A DNA stretch of 64,000 nucleotides from Mariluticola halotolerans (lineage in GTDB: Bacteria > Pseudomonadota > Alphaproteobacteria > Rhizobiales > Devosiaceae), in contig NZ_CP090960.1 of assembly GCF_021611515.1 (NCBI RefSeq), positions 496,001 through 560,000 of the forward strand. The letters are read 5' to 3'. Shown piece by piece: positions 17,845-24,648 of the stretch. The translations under genes and the position numbers were made by a program. Position 1 is the first letter of the stretch. Every line of letters starts with the position of its first letter. The notes beneath the pieces are model-generated. The model was not told the DNA's origin. It saw only the letters and a list, made by a program, of their open reading frames with translations, and ran no database searches.

Positions 17845-17866
17845 GCTGCCGGCCGTGGCCGGCAGC
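17845..17866 (-). promoter_or_regulatory. Intercistronic hairpin between dctP and dctQ
   Basis: A perfect 10-bp stem (GCTGCCGGCC, GGCCGGCAGC) with a 2-nt centre lies just after the binding-protein stop. No T-run follows. As at 8510-8540 in the ABC operon, it probably protects the receptor message and keeps permease levels lower. Confidence 0.6.
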
Positions 17867-17877
17867 ATATGGTGAAG

Positions 17878-18885
17878 TTAAAGCTGTTCGAGGGCTTCTT
17901 GAACACGACTGACAAAATCGGCACTCATGCCGGAGCTGGACACGATATTGTCCTGCTCGCCGATCAGTTGTTTGCGGGCAGCACTTACAGCCTCCTCGGA
18001 TGGTGTGTGGTAGGTGATGCCATTGTCCTTGTTGGTCTGAATCGCAGTTTGCAGTTCTTCTTCTGCATATTCGCGGGCCCAGCCCACCGTTTCCGCCCAG
18101 GCATCATGGATCACCTGGCGCTGTTCCTCGCTCAACTTGTCCAGGGTCGCTTTCGACACCAGCGGAATGTAGGTGCCCCAGCCTGCATTGTCTGCGAATG
18201 CATTGGCGATACCGGCTTCCCACAGCTTGCCACCGGAAATTGTCAGGTCGGTTACCGATCCCAGGCCGTCGATCTGGCCCTGGGTCAGCTGCAGAACAAT
18301 TTCAGTGCGTGGCGTCGCCACAGGATTGGCACCCATGGCTTTGAGAATGCTGACAACCACCGGGCTCGGAGGGGTCGCCAGCTTGACGCCGGCGAGTTCG
18401 TCATAAGTGGTGACGGCAGTATCCGTGGTATAGGCGGAATTGTTGGGCGCAAACTCGAACTGGCCGCCATCCGGCACAACAATGCCTTTCTTTGCCACCA
18501 TGGCGTAAAGCTCGTCGCCCAGCGGACCGTCCAAAATGGTGCGCACCTCTTCGCGCGTCGCGCCGAAGAACATGGGTAGTGTGATTACCGACAGGTTTGG
18601 CTCGAACTGGCTAAGGGTAGGGCTGGCCTGAATGGAAAGGTCGAGTGCTCCCGAGGCCAGTGCGCGCACGGCACCAGCTGAATCATAGAGCTGGCCGCTG
18701 GGAAATACCTCCACGGTGATTTCGCCATTGGAGCTGGCCTCGATGGCCTCAGCCCAGCGTTCGCTGGCCAGGTTGCGAATATGTCCCGGCGGCGTTTCGA
18801 CTGACAGGCGTAATTCCACAGCCATCGTGGCCCCGGTCATTGTCATGCCGGCCGACAGGGCCAACGCTGCTATCCAAAGTTTCAT
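17878..18885 (-). CDS. TRAP transporter substrate-binding protein (DctP-like) without the conserved ligand Arg
   Basis: The start is the ATG at 18885 after AAAGGAGGAGAAA, giving 335 residues with a signal peptide (MKLWIAALALSAGMTMTGATMA); the frame runs upstream to 18999 without family likeness. The mature protein has ERWAEAIEASSNGEITVEVFPSGQL and LPMFFGATREEVRTILDG, both DctP-typical. In the segment that reads GLKLRVP in sialic- and C4-acid binders, this protein reads GVKLATP, so Ala170 replaces the Arg that salt-bridges the ligand carboxylate. The ligand may therefore be unusual or uncharged. It heads the TRAP/P450 operon. Confidence 0.92.
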   Translation of the reverse strand: MKLWIAALALSAGMTMTGATMAVELRLSVETPPGHIRNLASERWAEAIEASSNGEITVEVFPSGQLYDSAGAVRALASGALDLSIQASPTLSQFEPNLSVITLPMFFGATREEVRTILDGPLGDELYAMVAKKGIVVPDGGQFEFAPNNSAYTTDTAVTTYDELAGVKLATPPSPVVVSILKAMGANPVATPRTEIVLQLTQGQIDGLGSVTDLTISGGKLWEAGIANAFADNAGWGTYIPLVSKATLDKLSEEQRQVIHDAWAETVGWAREYAEEELQTAIQTNKDNGITYHTPSEEAVSAARKQLIGEQDNIVSSSGMSADFVSRVQEALEQL

Positions 18886-18898
18886 TTTCTCCTCCTTT

Positions 18899-18947
18899 GC
18901 CGGCCCGGGCCGGCGTTTGACTAATGGACGGGTCCTCCTTCCCGTCC
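18899..18947 (-). promoter_or_regulatory. Structured leader next to the dctP ribosome binding site
   Basis: Two palindromic elements lie just upstream of the dctP Shine-Dalgarno: a perfect 16-bp palindrome GCCGGCCCGGGCCGGC (18899-18914), and a 7-bp stem (GGACGGG / CCCGTCC, 18926-18947) whose loop contains an AAGGAGGA sequence on the transcribed strand. Such folding could control ribosome access or RNA stability. No known riboswitch class was recognised. Confidence 0.4.
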
Positions 18948-19020
18948 CTTGGGACAATGTCCCGCTCTCAACCGCTGGCTGATGCGCACCGCCACGCATT
19001 GGCCGGACGGGTCAGAATCT

Positions 19021-19125
19021 TTATCTGCCTGGTCTGTCGTGCCAGGAAGTGCCACGCGATGTGACGCGTTCTGCCATCACCCGGACGGAGCCCAGAACGT
19101 GGATGTCGTCGCTTGCCTCGATCAT
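19021..19125 (-). CDS. Possible 34-residue leader peptide in the TRAP operon 5' region
   Basis: The frame MIEASDDIHVLGSVRVMAER onwards to a TAA at 19021 is preceded by GGGAGGGAGAAGGGG, a near-ideal Shine-Dalgarno, and lies about 25 bp inside the predicted TRAP transcript. No family is recognised, and no run of regulatory codons is obvious. It may be a real small protein, a leader peptide, or chance. Confidence 0.3.
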   Translation of the reverse strand: MIEASDDIHVLGSVRVMAERVTSRGTSWHDRPGR

Positions 19126-19149
19126 GCCCCTTCTCCCTCCCGTCGATTA

Positions 19150-19186
19150 ATAGTTATATTAATGAACTATTTTTCAAACTAGTCAA
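19150..19186 (-). promoter_or_regulatory. TRAP operon promoter with MarR-type palindromic operator
   Basis: On the minus strand TTGACT (19181-19186) and ATTAAT (19158-19163) are 17 bp apart, a good sigma70 promoter. The imperfect palindrome ATAGTT-N9-AACTAT at 19150-19170 covers the -10 element. It lies between the TRAP operon and the divergent MarR gene, the usual place for a MarR operator, and is matched with the same offset from the -35 at 3279-3318. Confidence 0.65.
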
Positions 19187-19272
19187 TGCACCGTTTTGGG
19201 GCGTGGTTTGACACCCTGCGGAGCACCGGATAATCAAATGGTCGTAGGGGGCAGGAGGGTGATGGTGGCCAA

Positions 19273-19764
19273 ATGAACGATGAAATCGGCACGACCGGAG
19301 TCCAACTAGCTGGCCTGAGTGAGGATATCGTCTTTCTCACGCGGACTGTGCGGGCCCATTTGCGTACGGAGATCAGCCCGTTGCGCGCCGAGTTCAATGT
19401 TGCGCCCGGCGAGATTGGTATCCTGCGGATCATCGGGGCAAATCCGGGTATCTCCCAGAATGACCTCGCAGCAACTGTGGTGTTGAAGAAATCCGCTGTG
19501 GCGATGGTCGTCCGAGATTTGATGGAGCGCGGCCTGATCGCCCGCAAGCAGCAGAAAACAGACAGGCGTTACAATGCCCTGACGCTGACCAGCAAAGGCC
19601 GGGAACTGGTCGACGTGCTCGCGGACCGGGTCAAGAGCATGCATGACGACTGGTTTGCAAATTTCAGCCCGGATGAGCGCCAGCAGCTGTTCAATGGTTT
19701 GAACAAGCTTTCCGCGCGGCTTTCCAGTCGGGATATTGATCTTCAGGGTACGGACGAGGATTGA
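19273..19764 (+). CDS. MarR family transcriptional regulator
   Basis: The 163-residue protein has the MarR fold order: dimerisation helices, then GEIGILRIIGANPGISQNDLAATVVLKKSAVAMVVRDLMERGLIARKQQKTDRRYNALTLTSKG with the DRR wing motif, and a C-terminal helix pair. It is divergent from the TRAP/P450 operon and probably represses it through the palindrome at 19150-19170, and the MFS promoter through the one at 3295-3315. The ligand is unknown, likely the transported compound or a metabolite. Confidence 0.93.
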   Translation: MNDEIGTTGVQLAGLSEDIVFLTRTVRAHLRTEISPLRAEFNVAPGEIGILRIIGANPGISQNDLAATVVLKKSAVAMVVRDLMERGLIARKQQKTDRRYNALTLTSKGRELVDVLADRVKSMHDDWFANFSPDERQQLFNGLNKLSARLSSRDIDLQGTDED

Positions 19765-19794
19765 ACCGTCATCCCGAGGGCTATTCCCGGTTCT

Positions 19795-19823
19795 AGATTA
19801 TGAAATGTGATGCCCCATAATCT
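19795..19823. repeat. Inverted repeat between the convergent marR and JmjC genes
   Basis: Arms AGATTATG and CATAATCT are separated by 13 bp. Position between two converging genes suggests a role in transcription ending, but there is no GC-rich stem or T-run, so this is weak. Confidence 0.3.
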
Positions 19824-19910
19824 GGCAAAAACGCCGGTTTAAATACATTGTCCAGGCTCAGTTATTAGGCGCCCGGTCAACACCGGATTGCTTGTTCGTT
19901 GTTCCTCAAC

Positions 19911-21107
19911 TCACCATGTCGTTTCGGTAAAGCGGCAGAGGCCGTCGGTGATCAGGCTGGCCATCAAGGCCCGTTGATGGTCCGGTTCCAGATCGGGCAG
20001 GGTGCCAACCTTGAAAGCATCGGTTTGTTGCATGACGAAGCGCATTGCCGGCTCGAAGGCCGGCGGCCCCTCGATGACCGAACCGAGAAACTGAAGACCG
20101 ATACCCTTGTCAGTGTCGACAAGGCGGCAGGGGACATCCTGCCGGCGTTCCACCTTGCTGTCTGTTGTAATGGCATGGAGCTTGTTCATGTCGGAAAACA
20201 GGTGTCCATCGCCGCCGCTGCGGCCACGGCGCACGAGTTCGTCCTCAATCACGCCGGTTGCCTGCTCAACAGAGGCTGTTTGGGTGAACAGGTGTAGCAG
20301 TTCGGCAAATTGCTGCTGCAAGAGCGGCTTTGCCTCTGGTGATCCGAGGAAGCCGACTGGCAAAGGCTCCCGGAATTGGGGATGTAACCGGCAGGCGCAT
20401 TCGAGCGCGGCGGCAAGCAAATCCTTGCCGAGGGGCGGGTGGATGCCGATGGTCAGGTGCAAGGAGGCCGTCTCGGTGGTTTCTGCCTCGTGGATCCAGC
20501 CGCGCGGCATATAAAGGACGTCGCCAGCGGTCAGCTTGATTTGTGTTGGCTCAGTGGTGGCCTCGCGCAGGCGCGGGTCGCCATTGGTCAGTTCATTGAG
20601 CGGGCATACGCTATCCTTGTCATGGACACGCCAGAGTTTTTCACCCTCAATCTGCATGACGATTACATCATGGGTATCGTAATGCGGGTTAAAGCCCTGC
20701 GCCGAGGGCGGCGTCAGATAGGCATTGACCTGAGCCCGGCAGCTTATCTCTTTTTGCAAGGCCTGAACCAGCATGGCGACATTGGCGTCGAAGTCCTCGA
20801 CATTGTTCACGATTACGGTCTGGCCGCTCAGATAGTATTTGCGCAGTTTGTCGATATCCAGCCTGCCGGTGCTGTTATAGGGCGGTGTGACCTTTTCGTT
20901 GGCGGTGGTGGAGGCCAGCCGGATAGAGGGGGGCTTTGGCTGGCCATATTCCAGGGTGCGTTCCAGATCGTGGGCGCTGAAGAAGCGCTCGAAATGGTGC
21001 GGTCTTTTGCTGGCGAGCTGGATGGCGTTTTTCTGCCAGATGTTTTCGAAAAAGTCCTGCTTTGAATAGGGCTGGATCAGCCAGTCAAAATCAAACACGA
21101 TGTTCAT
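19911..21107 (-). CDS. JmjC/cupin-type Fe(II)/2-oxoglutarate oxygenase of a RiPP cluster
   Basis: The 398-residue protein belongs to the cupin_4 / ribosomal-oxygenase-like JmjC group. It has the iron triad His142 and Asp144 in NPHYDTHD and His206 in GWIHEAE, with Lys157 in GEKLWRVH as a likely 2-oxoglutarate contact. The phrases GDVLYMPRGWIHEAETT and HLTIGI are family-typical. About 170 C-terminal residues form an extra part, as in ROXA/MINA-type enzymes. The start overlaps the radical SAM gene by 17 bp, so the two are translationally coupled. Known relatives hydroxylate Arg or His of ribosomal proteins; here the precursor peptide encoded upstream is the probable substrate, by inference. Confidence 0.88.
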   Translation of the reverse strand: MNIVFDFDWLIQPYSKQDFFENIWQKNAIQLASKRPHHFERFFSAHDLERTLEYGQPKPPSIRLASTTANEKVTPPYNSTGRLDIDKLRKYYLSGQTVIVNNVEDFDANVAMLVQALQKEISCRAQVNAYLTPPSAQGFNPHYDTHDVIVMQIEGEKLWRVHDKDSVCPLNELTNGDPRLREATTEPTQIKLTAGDVLYMPRGWIHEAETTETASLHLTIGIHPPLGKDLLAAALECACRLHPQFREPLPVGFLGSPEAKPLLQQQFAELLHLFTQTASVEQATGVIEDELVRRGRSGGDGHLFSDMNKLHAITTDSKVERRQDVPCRLVDTDKGIGLQFLGSVIEGPPAFEPAMRFVMQQTDAFKVGTLPDLEPDHQRALMASLITDGLCRFTETTW

Positions 21108-22299
21108 CTCCGAAACGACGCTGGATTTCTGATTGGGGATAACCGCTGTTCATGAGAACATTGCAAATCCCGGCGTAAAGCTCTTTGTAGGCGGCACAAT
21201 AAACCGATGGGTTGTTGAACCCGTTCTGGTCAGAGAACCGGTTTTCCAGGTCGCCGCCGTGACATATGTCCTGCCAGCGGCAGGACGTGCAGGCATCGGG
21301 CAGTTTGCTGGTTTCAGTTTCGATTGCGGGGAAAACTGGGTCGGCGAGCACGCCGCGCAGGTTTGTGTCGGCAATGGCAAATTCCGGTGTTGCCGCATAC
21401 CAGTCGAGGGCCGGAATATAGCTGTCGTCGATGGCGACTGTTTCGTCACTGCGGGCCACCAGAACCTGATTGGATTTTCGGCGGCGGGGCACGGGTTTGG
21501 GAGAGGCGCCTTGCCGGAAATAGCCCAACGCCCGGTCGATAAACCGCACATGTATGTCGGGATTGTCCTCGATCATCCACTCGGTGAACAAGTCGAGCAG
21601 TCCGGAGCCAATTTCGGCGGCTTCCTTGTCGACTTGCGGGGCGTGATCGTTGGCATTGCGATCGGGAAACAGGAAATGCATCTGCATGATGCCCAGCGCG
21701 CGCAAATATCTGAATGTGGCGGCGTAATCGACATGGCGGTCGAGCACGCTGATGGTGGAGGGGCGCAAAGAGGGGAAAACCGCGCTGGCTTCAACCAGTG
21801 TCCTGATTGTGTTTTCGGTCACGGTGAAGGTTGAGCGGCCGCGGTGGTCAAGGCGAAAACGATCATGGTCGGCTCTGTCGCCGTCAATACTGATGCCGAT
21901 GGAAACGCGATATTTGACCAGAACCCGCAGCCAGTCGTGATTGAAAATCGTGCCATTGGTCTGGATGGCGAAGCGGACTTCAGCGACGGGCCCGATATGG
22001 GTCAGAAAGGCTTCGCACATTTTTGCAAAGCGGTCGGGTTTGGCCAGCATCGGTTCGCCGCCGTGAAACGAAATGTTGACGCGCGGAATACGCAAATCGG
22101 CGCAGCCGGCAGCGATCCATTTGGCCAGGTTTATTGTTGATCCAACCGATGCCCGTGCTGGCCGGCCGAGCGCTGTGTCGTCGCCCATATTGAAATAATA
22201 ACAGTATGAGCAGTTGATGTTGCAGCGTTCGGCAATTTTGTAGACGACCTGTAAGCACTCAATAGAATTGGGCTCGGACGGATCCCATGGTTTGCCCAT
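21091..22299 (-). CDS. Radical SAM/SPASM peptide maturase
   Basis: The 402-residue enzyme has the cluster motif CNINCSYC (Cys26, Cys30, Cys33), the SAM-binding HGGEP at 80-84, and FAIQTNGT and GISIDGDRADHDRFR, all typical of SPASM maturases. The C-terminus has cysteines at 337, 340, 346, 368 and 379 in a layout (CTSCRWQDICHGGDLENRF, then GFNNPSVYC) like the FxsB/XyeB/GrrM cyclophane-forming group. The start ATG follows GGGAGGACCCC. It sits 54 bp after the precursor gene. The inferred reaction is carbon-carbon bond formation between an aromatic ring and the beta carbon of the residue two positions later, once per motif. Confidence 0.92.
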   Translation of the reverse strand: MGKPWDPSEPNSIECLQVVYKIAERCNINCSYCYYFNMGDDTALGRPARASVGSTINLAKWIAAGCADLRIPRVNISFHGGEPMLAKPDRFAKMCEAFLTHIGPVAEVRFAIQTNGTIFNHDWLRVLVKYRVSIGISIDGDRADHDRFRLDHRGRSTFTVTENTIRTLVEASAVFPSLRPSTISVLDRHVDYAATFRYLRALGIMQMHFLFPDRNANDHAPQVDKEAAEIGSGLLDLFTEWMIEDNPDIHVRFIDRALGYFRQGASPKPVPRRRKSNQVLVARSDETVAIDDSYIPALDWYAATPEFAIADTNLRGVLADPVFPAIETETSKLPDACTSCRWQDICHGGDLENRFSDQNGFNNPSVYCAAYKELYAGICNVLMNSGYPQSEIQRRFGDEHRV

Positions 22300-22353
22300 G
22301 GGGTCCTCCCGTCAATTACATGCTGTTCGTTCGAATGGGCGAACCCGAATGAT

Positions 22354-22659
22354 CTAGCGTCGCATACGCGTGAGCACATCCAGGACATTGGTGACATCGA
22401 GATGATCAAAATTGGCAGTCAGCGAAGATTGATTATAGGGGCCATCACCGCCCTGATTATGATTGCCGCCGCCGGACTGGGTATAGCCGCCGCCGTTCTG
22501 GTCATAATCGCCGCCCTCGGTCGCGAGGGGGTTGATAAAGCTGAAGGAATTAGGTGTCAGCAGGCCATCGATAATTGCTTTGCCGATCAGTTTTCTCTGA
22601 TCATCTGACACAGTGGGAACGGGAGTACGCGCCGTTGAACGCTTGCCGCTTTCAGCCAT
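22354..22659 (-). CDS. RiPP precursor peptide with four aromatic-X-Gln motifs
   Basis: The start ATG at 22659 (after AAAGGATACAGCC) gives 101 residues; the frame runs further upstream without a better start. A leader (residues 1-47) holds the helix-prone DDQRKLIGKAIIDGLL and NSFSFINPLA. The core is Gly/Asn/Gln-rich and repeats an aromatic-X-Gln unit: YDQ (52-54), YTQ (59-61), HNQ (67-69), YNQ (75-77), separated by Gly-rich linkers; FDH (84-86) may be a fifth. A tail NVLDVLTRMRR follows. No known family name is assigned. Its position just before the radical SAM and JmjC genes and the regular motif spacing (7, 8, 8) make it the likely substrate of both. Confidence 0.82.
   Translation of the reverse strand: MAESGKRSTARTPVPTVSDDQRKLIGKAIIDGLLTPNSFSFINPLATEGGDYDQNGGGYTQSGGGNHNQGGDGPYNQSSLTANFDHLDVTNVLDVLTRMRR
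22429..22506 (-). repeat. Core repeat region of the RiPP precursor
   Basis: These codons (residues 52-77) encode the four aromatic-X-Gln units with GGG or GGDGP linkers. The repeats are visible at protein level and partly at DNA level (recurring GGCGGCGG stretches), consistent with unit duplication followed by divergence. Confidence 0.75.
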
Positions 22660-22728
22660 GGCTGTATCCTTTGTGTATATGACAGTAATTATTGAGGTGA
22701 CGCGAAATTCGTAGAATTGACAGGTCAA

Positions 22729-22758
22729 ATTATCACTTCAAGTTGATATAAAAATCAA
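22729..22758 (-). promoter_or_regulatory. Candidate promoter of the RiPP operon
   Basis: On the minus strand TTGATT (22753-22758) and GATAAT (22729-22734) are 18 bp apart in an AT-rich stretch, about 70 bp upstream of the precursor start. The rest of the 22660-22986 gap shows no gene or clear site. Confidence 0.4.
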
Positions 22759-22986
22759 TAAATGCAATTACTTACATGGTTTTACGGAGCGGTTGTGTCG
22801 GTGTCTTGCTTGTTGGGGGGCTGTTTTCGCCTTCGCCCATTTGTGTGACAAGCGGGGCTTGTGGATTTTCGGATGCGTCCCACATTTGTCATGCGTAACC
22901 GATAAACCGGTTTCGGGACGGCCCGTCTGGTAATCGCCAGGGGGAGCGTCATATTCTGCGCGTCAGTATTTTCAGGGTTTTTTGTT

Positions 22987-23289
22987 TTGGGTGATAAAGA
23001 CTACAGGCGTTTTGACCGGCAGTTTGACCGGCTTGAGCGACAGGTGCCCCGGGGTGTGGCGCGCTTCCTGATGTGGCTGCGACGGCCTTATGCCCGGCTG
23101 GTGCGCATTCCGCTGGGGCTGGTGCTGGTGTTGGGGGGCGTATTCAGCTTCCTGCCGGTCCTCGGCATCTGGATGCTGCCGCTCGGCCTGTTGCTCTTGG
23201 CCGTGGACTTGCCTTTCCTGCGCGGCCCGCTTGGTTCGTGGCTGGTGCGCGGGCAACGCTGGTGGGAACGGCGACGGCGGCGGAAGTGA
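22987..23289 (+). CDS. Small membrane protein with two hydrophobic segments, family unknown
   Basis: About 100 residues: a charged N-terminus (RRFDRQFDRLERQVP), then LRRPYARLVRIPLGLVLVLGGVFSFLPVLGIWMLPLGLLLLAVDLPFLRGP with two hydrophobic stretches, and a very basic tail. Similar short proteins occur in alphaproteobacteria without a known role. The start is uncertain; TTG at 22987 is the nearest usable codon. A decayed second copy lies at 26690-26780, keeping the LRRPYARLVRI segment and the end of the gene with its terminator. Confidence 0.7.
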   Translation: MGDKDYRRFDRQFDRLERQVPRGVARFLMWLRRPYARLVRIPLGLVLVLGGVFSFLPVLGIWMLPLGLLLLAVDLPFLRGPLGSWLVRGQRWWERRRRRK

Positions 23290-23306
23290 TTTTCAGGTTT
23301 AAGAAG

Positions 23307-23338
23307 AAATCGGGATTATTTGAACAGTCTGGATTTTT
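23307..23338 (+). terminator. Weak intrinsic terminator after the small membrane protein gene
   Basis: An imperfect stem (AAATC / GATTT plus two further pairs) is followed by TTTTT. It aligns with the strong terminator at 26781-26816 and seems a worn version of it. Confidence 0.45.
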
Positions 23339-23471
23339 ATTCGGTAACCAGTTGGCGAATTGCACGAAGTTCTGCATCGTTGGTTTGATAGTATTTTGAA
23401 CTAAGCCCGATTCTTGTCCGGAAGATTATCAGATAAAATGCGGTGGCGGTGGCCCAGAGAGAAGAACAACA

Positions 23472-24485
23472 ATGCTGGATGCGCCGAAAGAGGTCGTGAC
23501 TGCCAAAGAAGGCGCTTTATCTGCTCCAGGCAAAAATTTGCGCTCATCAATTATTGAAAGTGCTGCGGCACAGGCCGCGATGCAGCCTTGGGTGGCCATG
23601 GAGTGCTACCAACTAAGCCGAGGCAAGCAAGTTTCGCTGATGGATAGTCTGGACCTTGGACGCGTGCAAATAGTGCGGGAACATCAGTTTGCGACGATCC
23701 AGAAACTGGGTACCACCCCCACAGATTTCTGTACGATATCCTATTGCACGCATGACCCCGCATTCCGGCTTTCAGACCATGCATCTAACAGTGCAGACAG
23801 CGTTTTCTTCATCCCGGAAAGCACCGAATTCGACATTCATGTGCCAGCCGGAACGCAAACCGCCTATGTCAGTTTTTCCCAGTCAGAGTTTGTCGGTGCT
23901 GCCCGGGTGTTGAATCCAAGAGCCTGGGAACGACCATCACAACGGGTGTTGCAATTCCAGTCCACGCAACTGACGGAACTAAAGTCAGCCATCGGTTGCT
24001 GGCTCGGCACAGCTGAGGCCGCGGCCAAGAGGGGCGAGACGCTGGACCCTGCAGTCATGCGCGGCATCGTGCTGCAGACTGCGTTGCGTACCGCGACCGC
24101 CCACTCGGTCGACGGCAAAATTTCCGCCCCCCTCGCGGCCCGGACTCGCGCCGTGCGAATTTGCCGGTTAGCGCGCGATTTTGTTGAAGAGCAGCTGGCC
24201 AACCATGCCGTGCCGACCGTTGTCGACATCTGCATGACGCTAGCCGTATCGGAGCGTGCGCTACTCTATGCCTTTCACGACTATGTGGGAATGTCGCCGC
24301 AAGCCTATCTTCGTCGCTGCAGGCTCAACCAGGTTCGTGCAACATTGCTCGCCAGAAGTCCGCAGAACACAACGGTGACACAGGTTGCTATGCAATTTGG
24401 TTTTCTGCATCTCGGTCGCTTTGCGGGCGACTACAAGCAGATCTTCGAAGAATCCCCGGCTGCGACGCTGAAAAGATGCATGTGA
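23472..24485 (+). CDS. AraC family transcriptional regulator
   Basis: This 337-residue protein has a C-terminal AraC DNA-binding domain: VVDICMTLAVSERALLYAFHDYVGMSPQAYLRRCRLNQVRATLL for the first helix-turn-helix and VTQVAMQFGFLHLGRFAGDYKQIFEESPAATL for the second. The N-terminal two thirds is a sensor domain of the AraC-binding type without a clear ligand. It lies 163 bp upstream of the hydrolase gene on the same strand and may control it, but no operator could be assigned. Confidence 0.9.
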   Translation: MLDAPKEVVTAKEGALSAPGKNLRSSIIESAAAQAAMQPWVAMECYQLSRGKQVSLMDSLDLGRVQIVREHQFATIQKLGTTPTDFCTISYCTHDPAFRLSDHASNSADSVFFIPESTEFDIHVPAGTQTAYVSFSQSEFVGAARVLNPRAWERPSQRVLQFQSTQLTELKSAIGCWLGTAEAAAKRGETLDPAVMRGIVLQTALRTATAHSVDGKISAPLAARTRAVRICRLARDFVEEQLANHAVPTVVDICMTLAVSERALLYAFHDYVGMSPQAYLRRCRLNQVRATLLARSPQNTTVTQVAMQFGFLHLGRFAGDYKQIFEESPAATLKRCM

Positions 24486-24648
24486 GGGCCACTGCAGCTT
24501 AAAATCACTTTTGCGGTTTCCGGATAGCAGCACTGTCCGCTCGAATTTAGTGTTCCCGGGAAGCCGTCGCGTTGAGCGCGTTGCGGCAAGAGGATCGAGA
24601 CTGCAGGGATTATCGACCCTGCCGGTTATCTGGGGAGACACGCCTGCC

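Noticed and set aside
22429-22506. Repeats at the precursor locus as a CRISPR or minisatellite
   Set aside because: The repeat units are in frame, vary at DNA level and keep the protein motif, so they are better explained as coding repeats.
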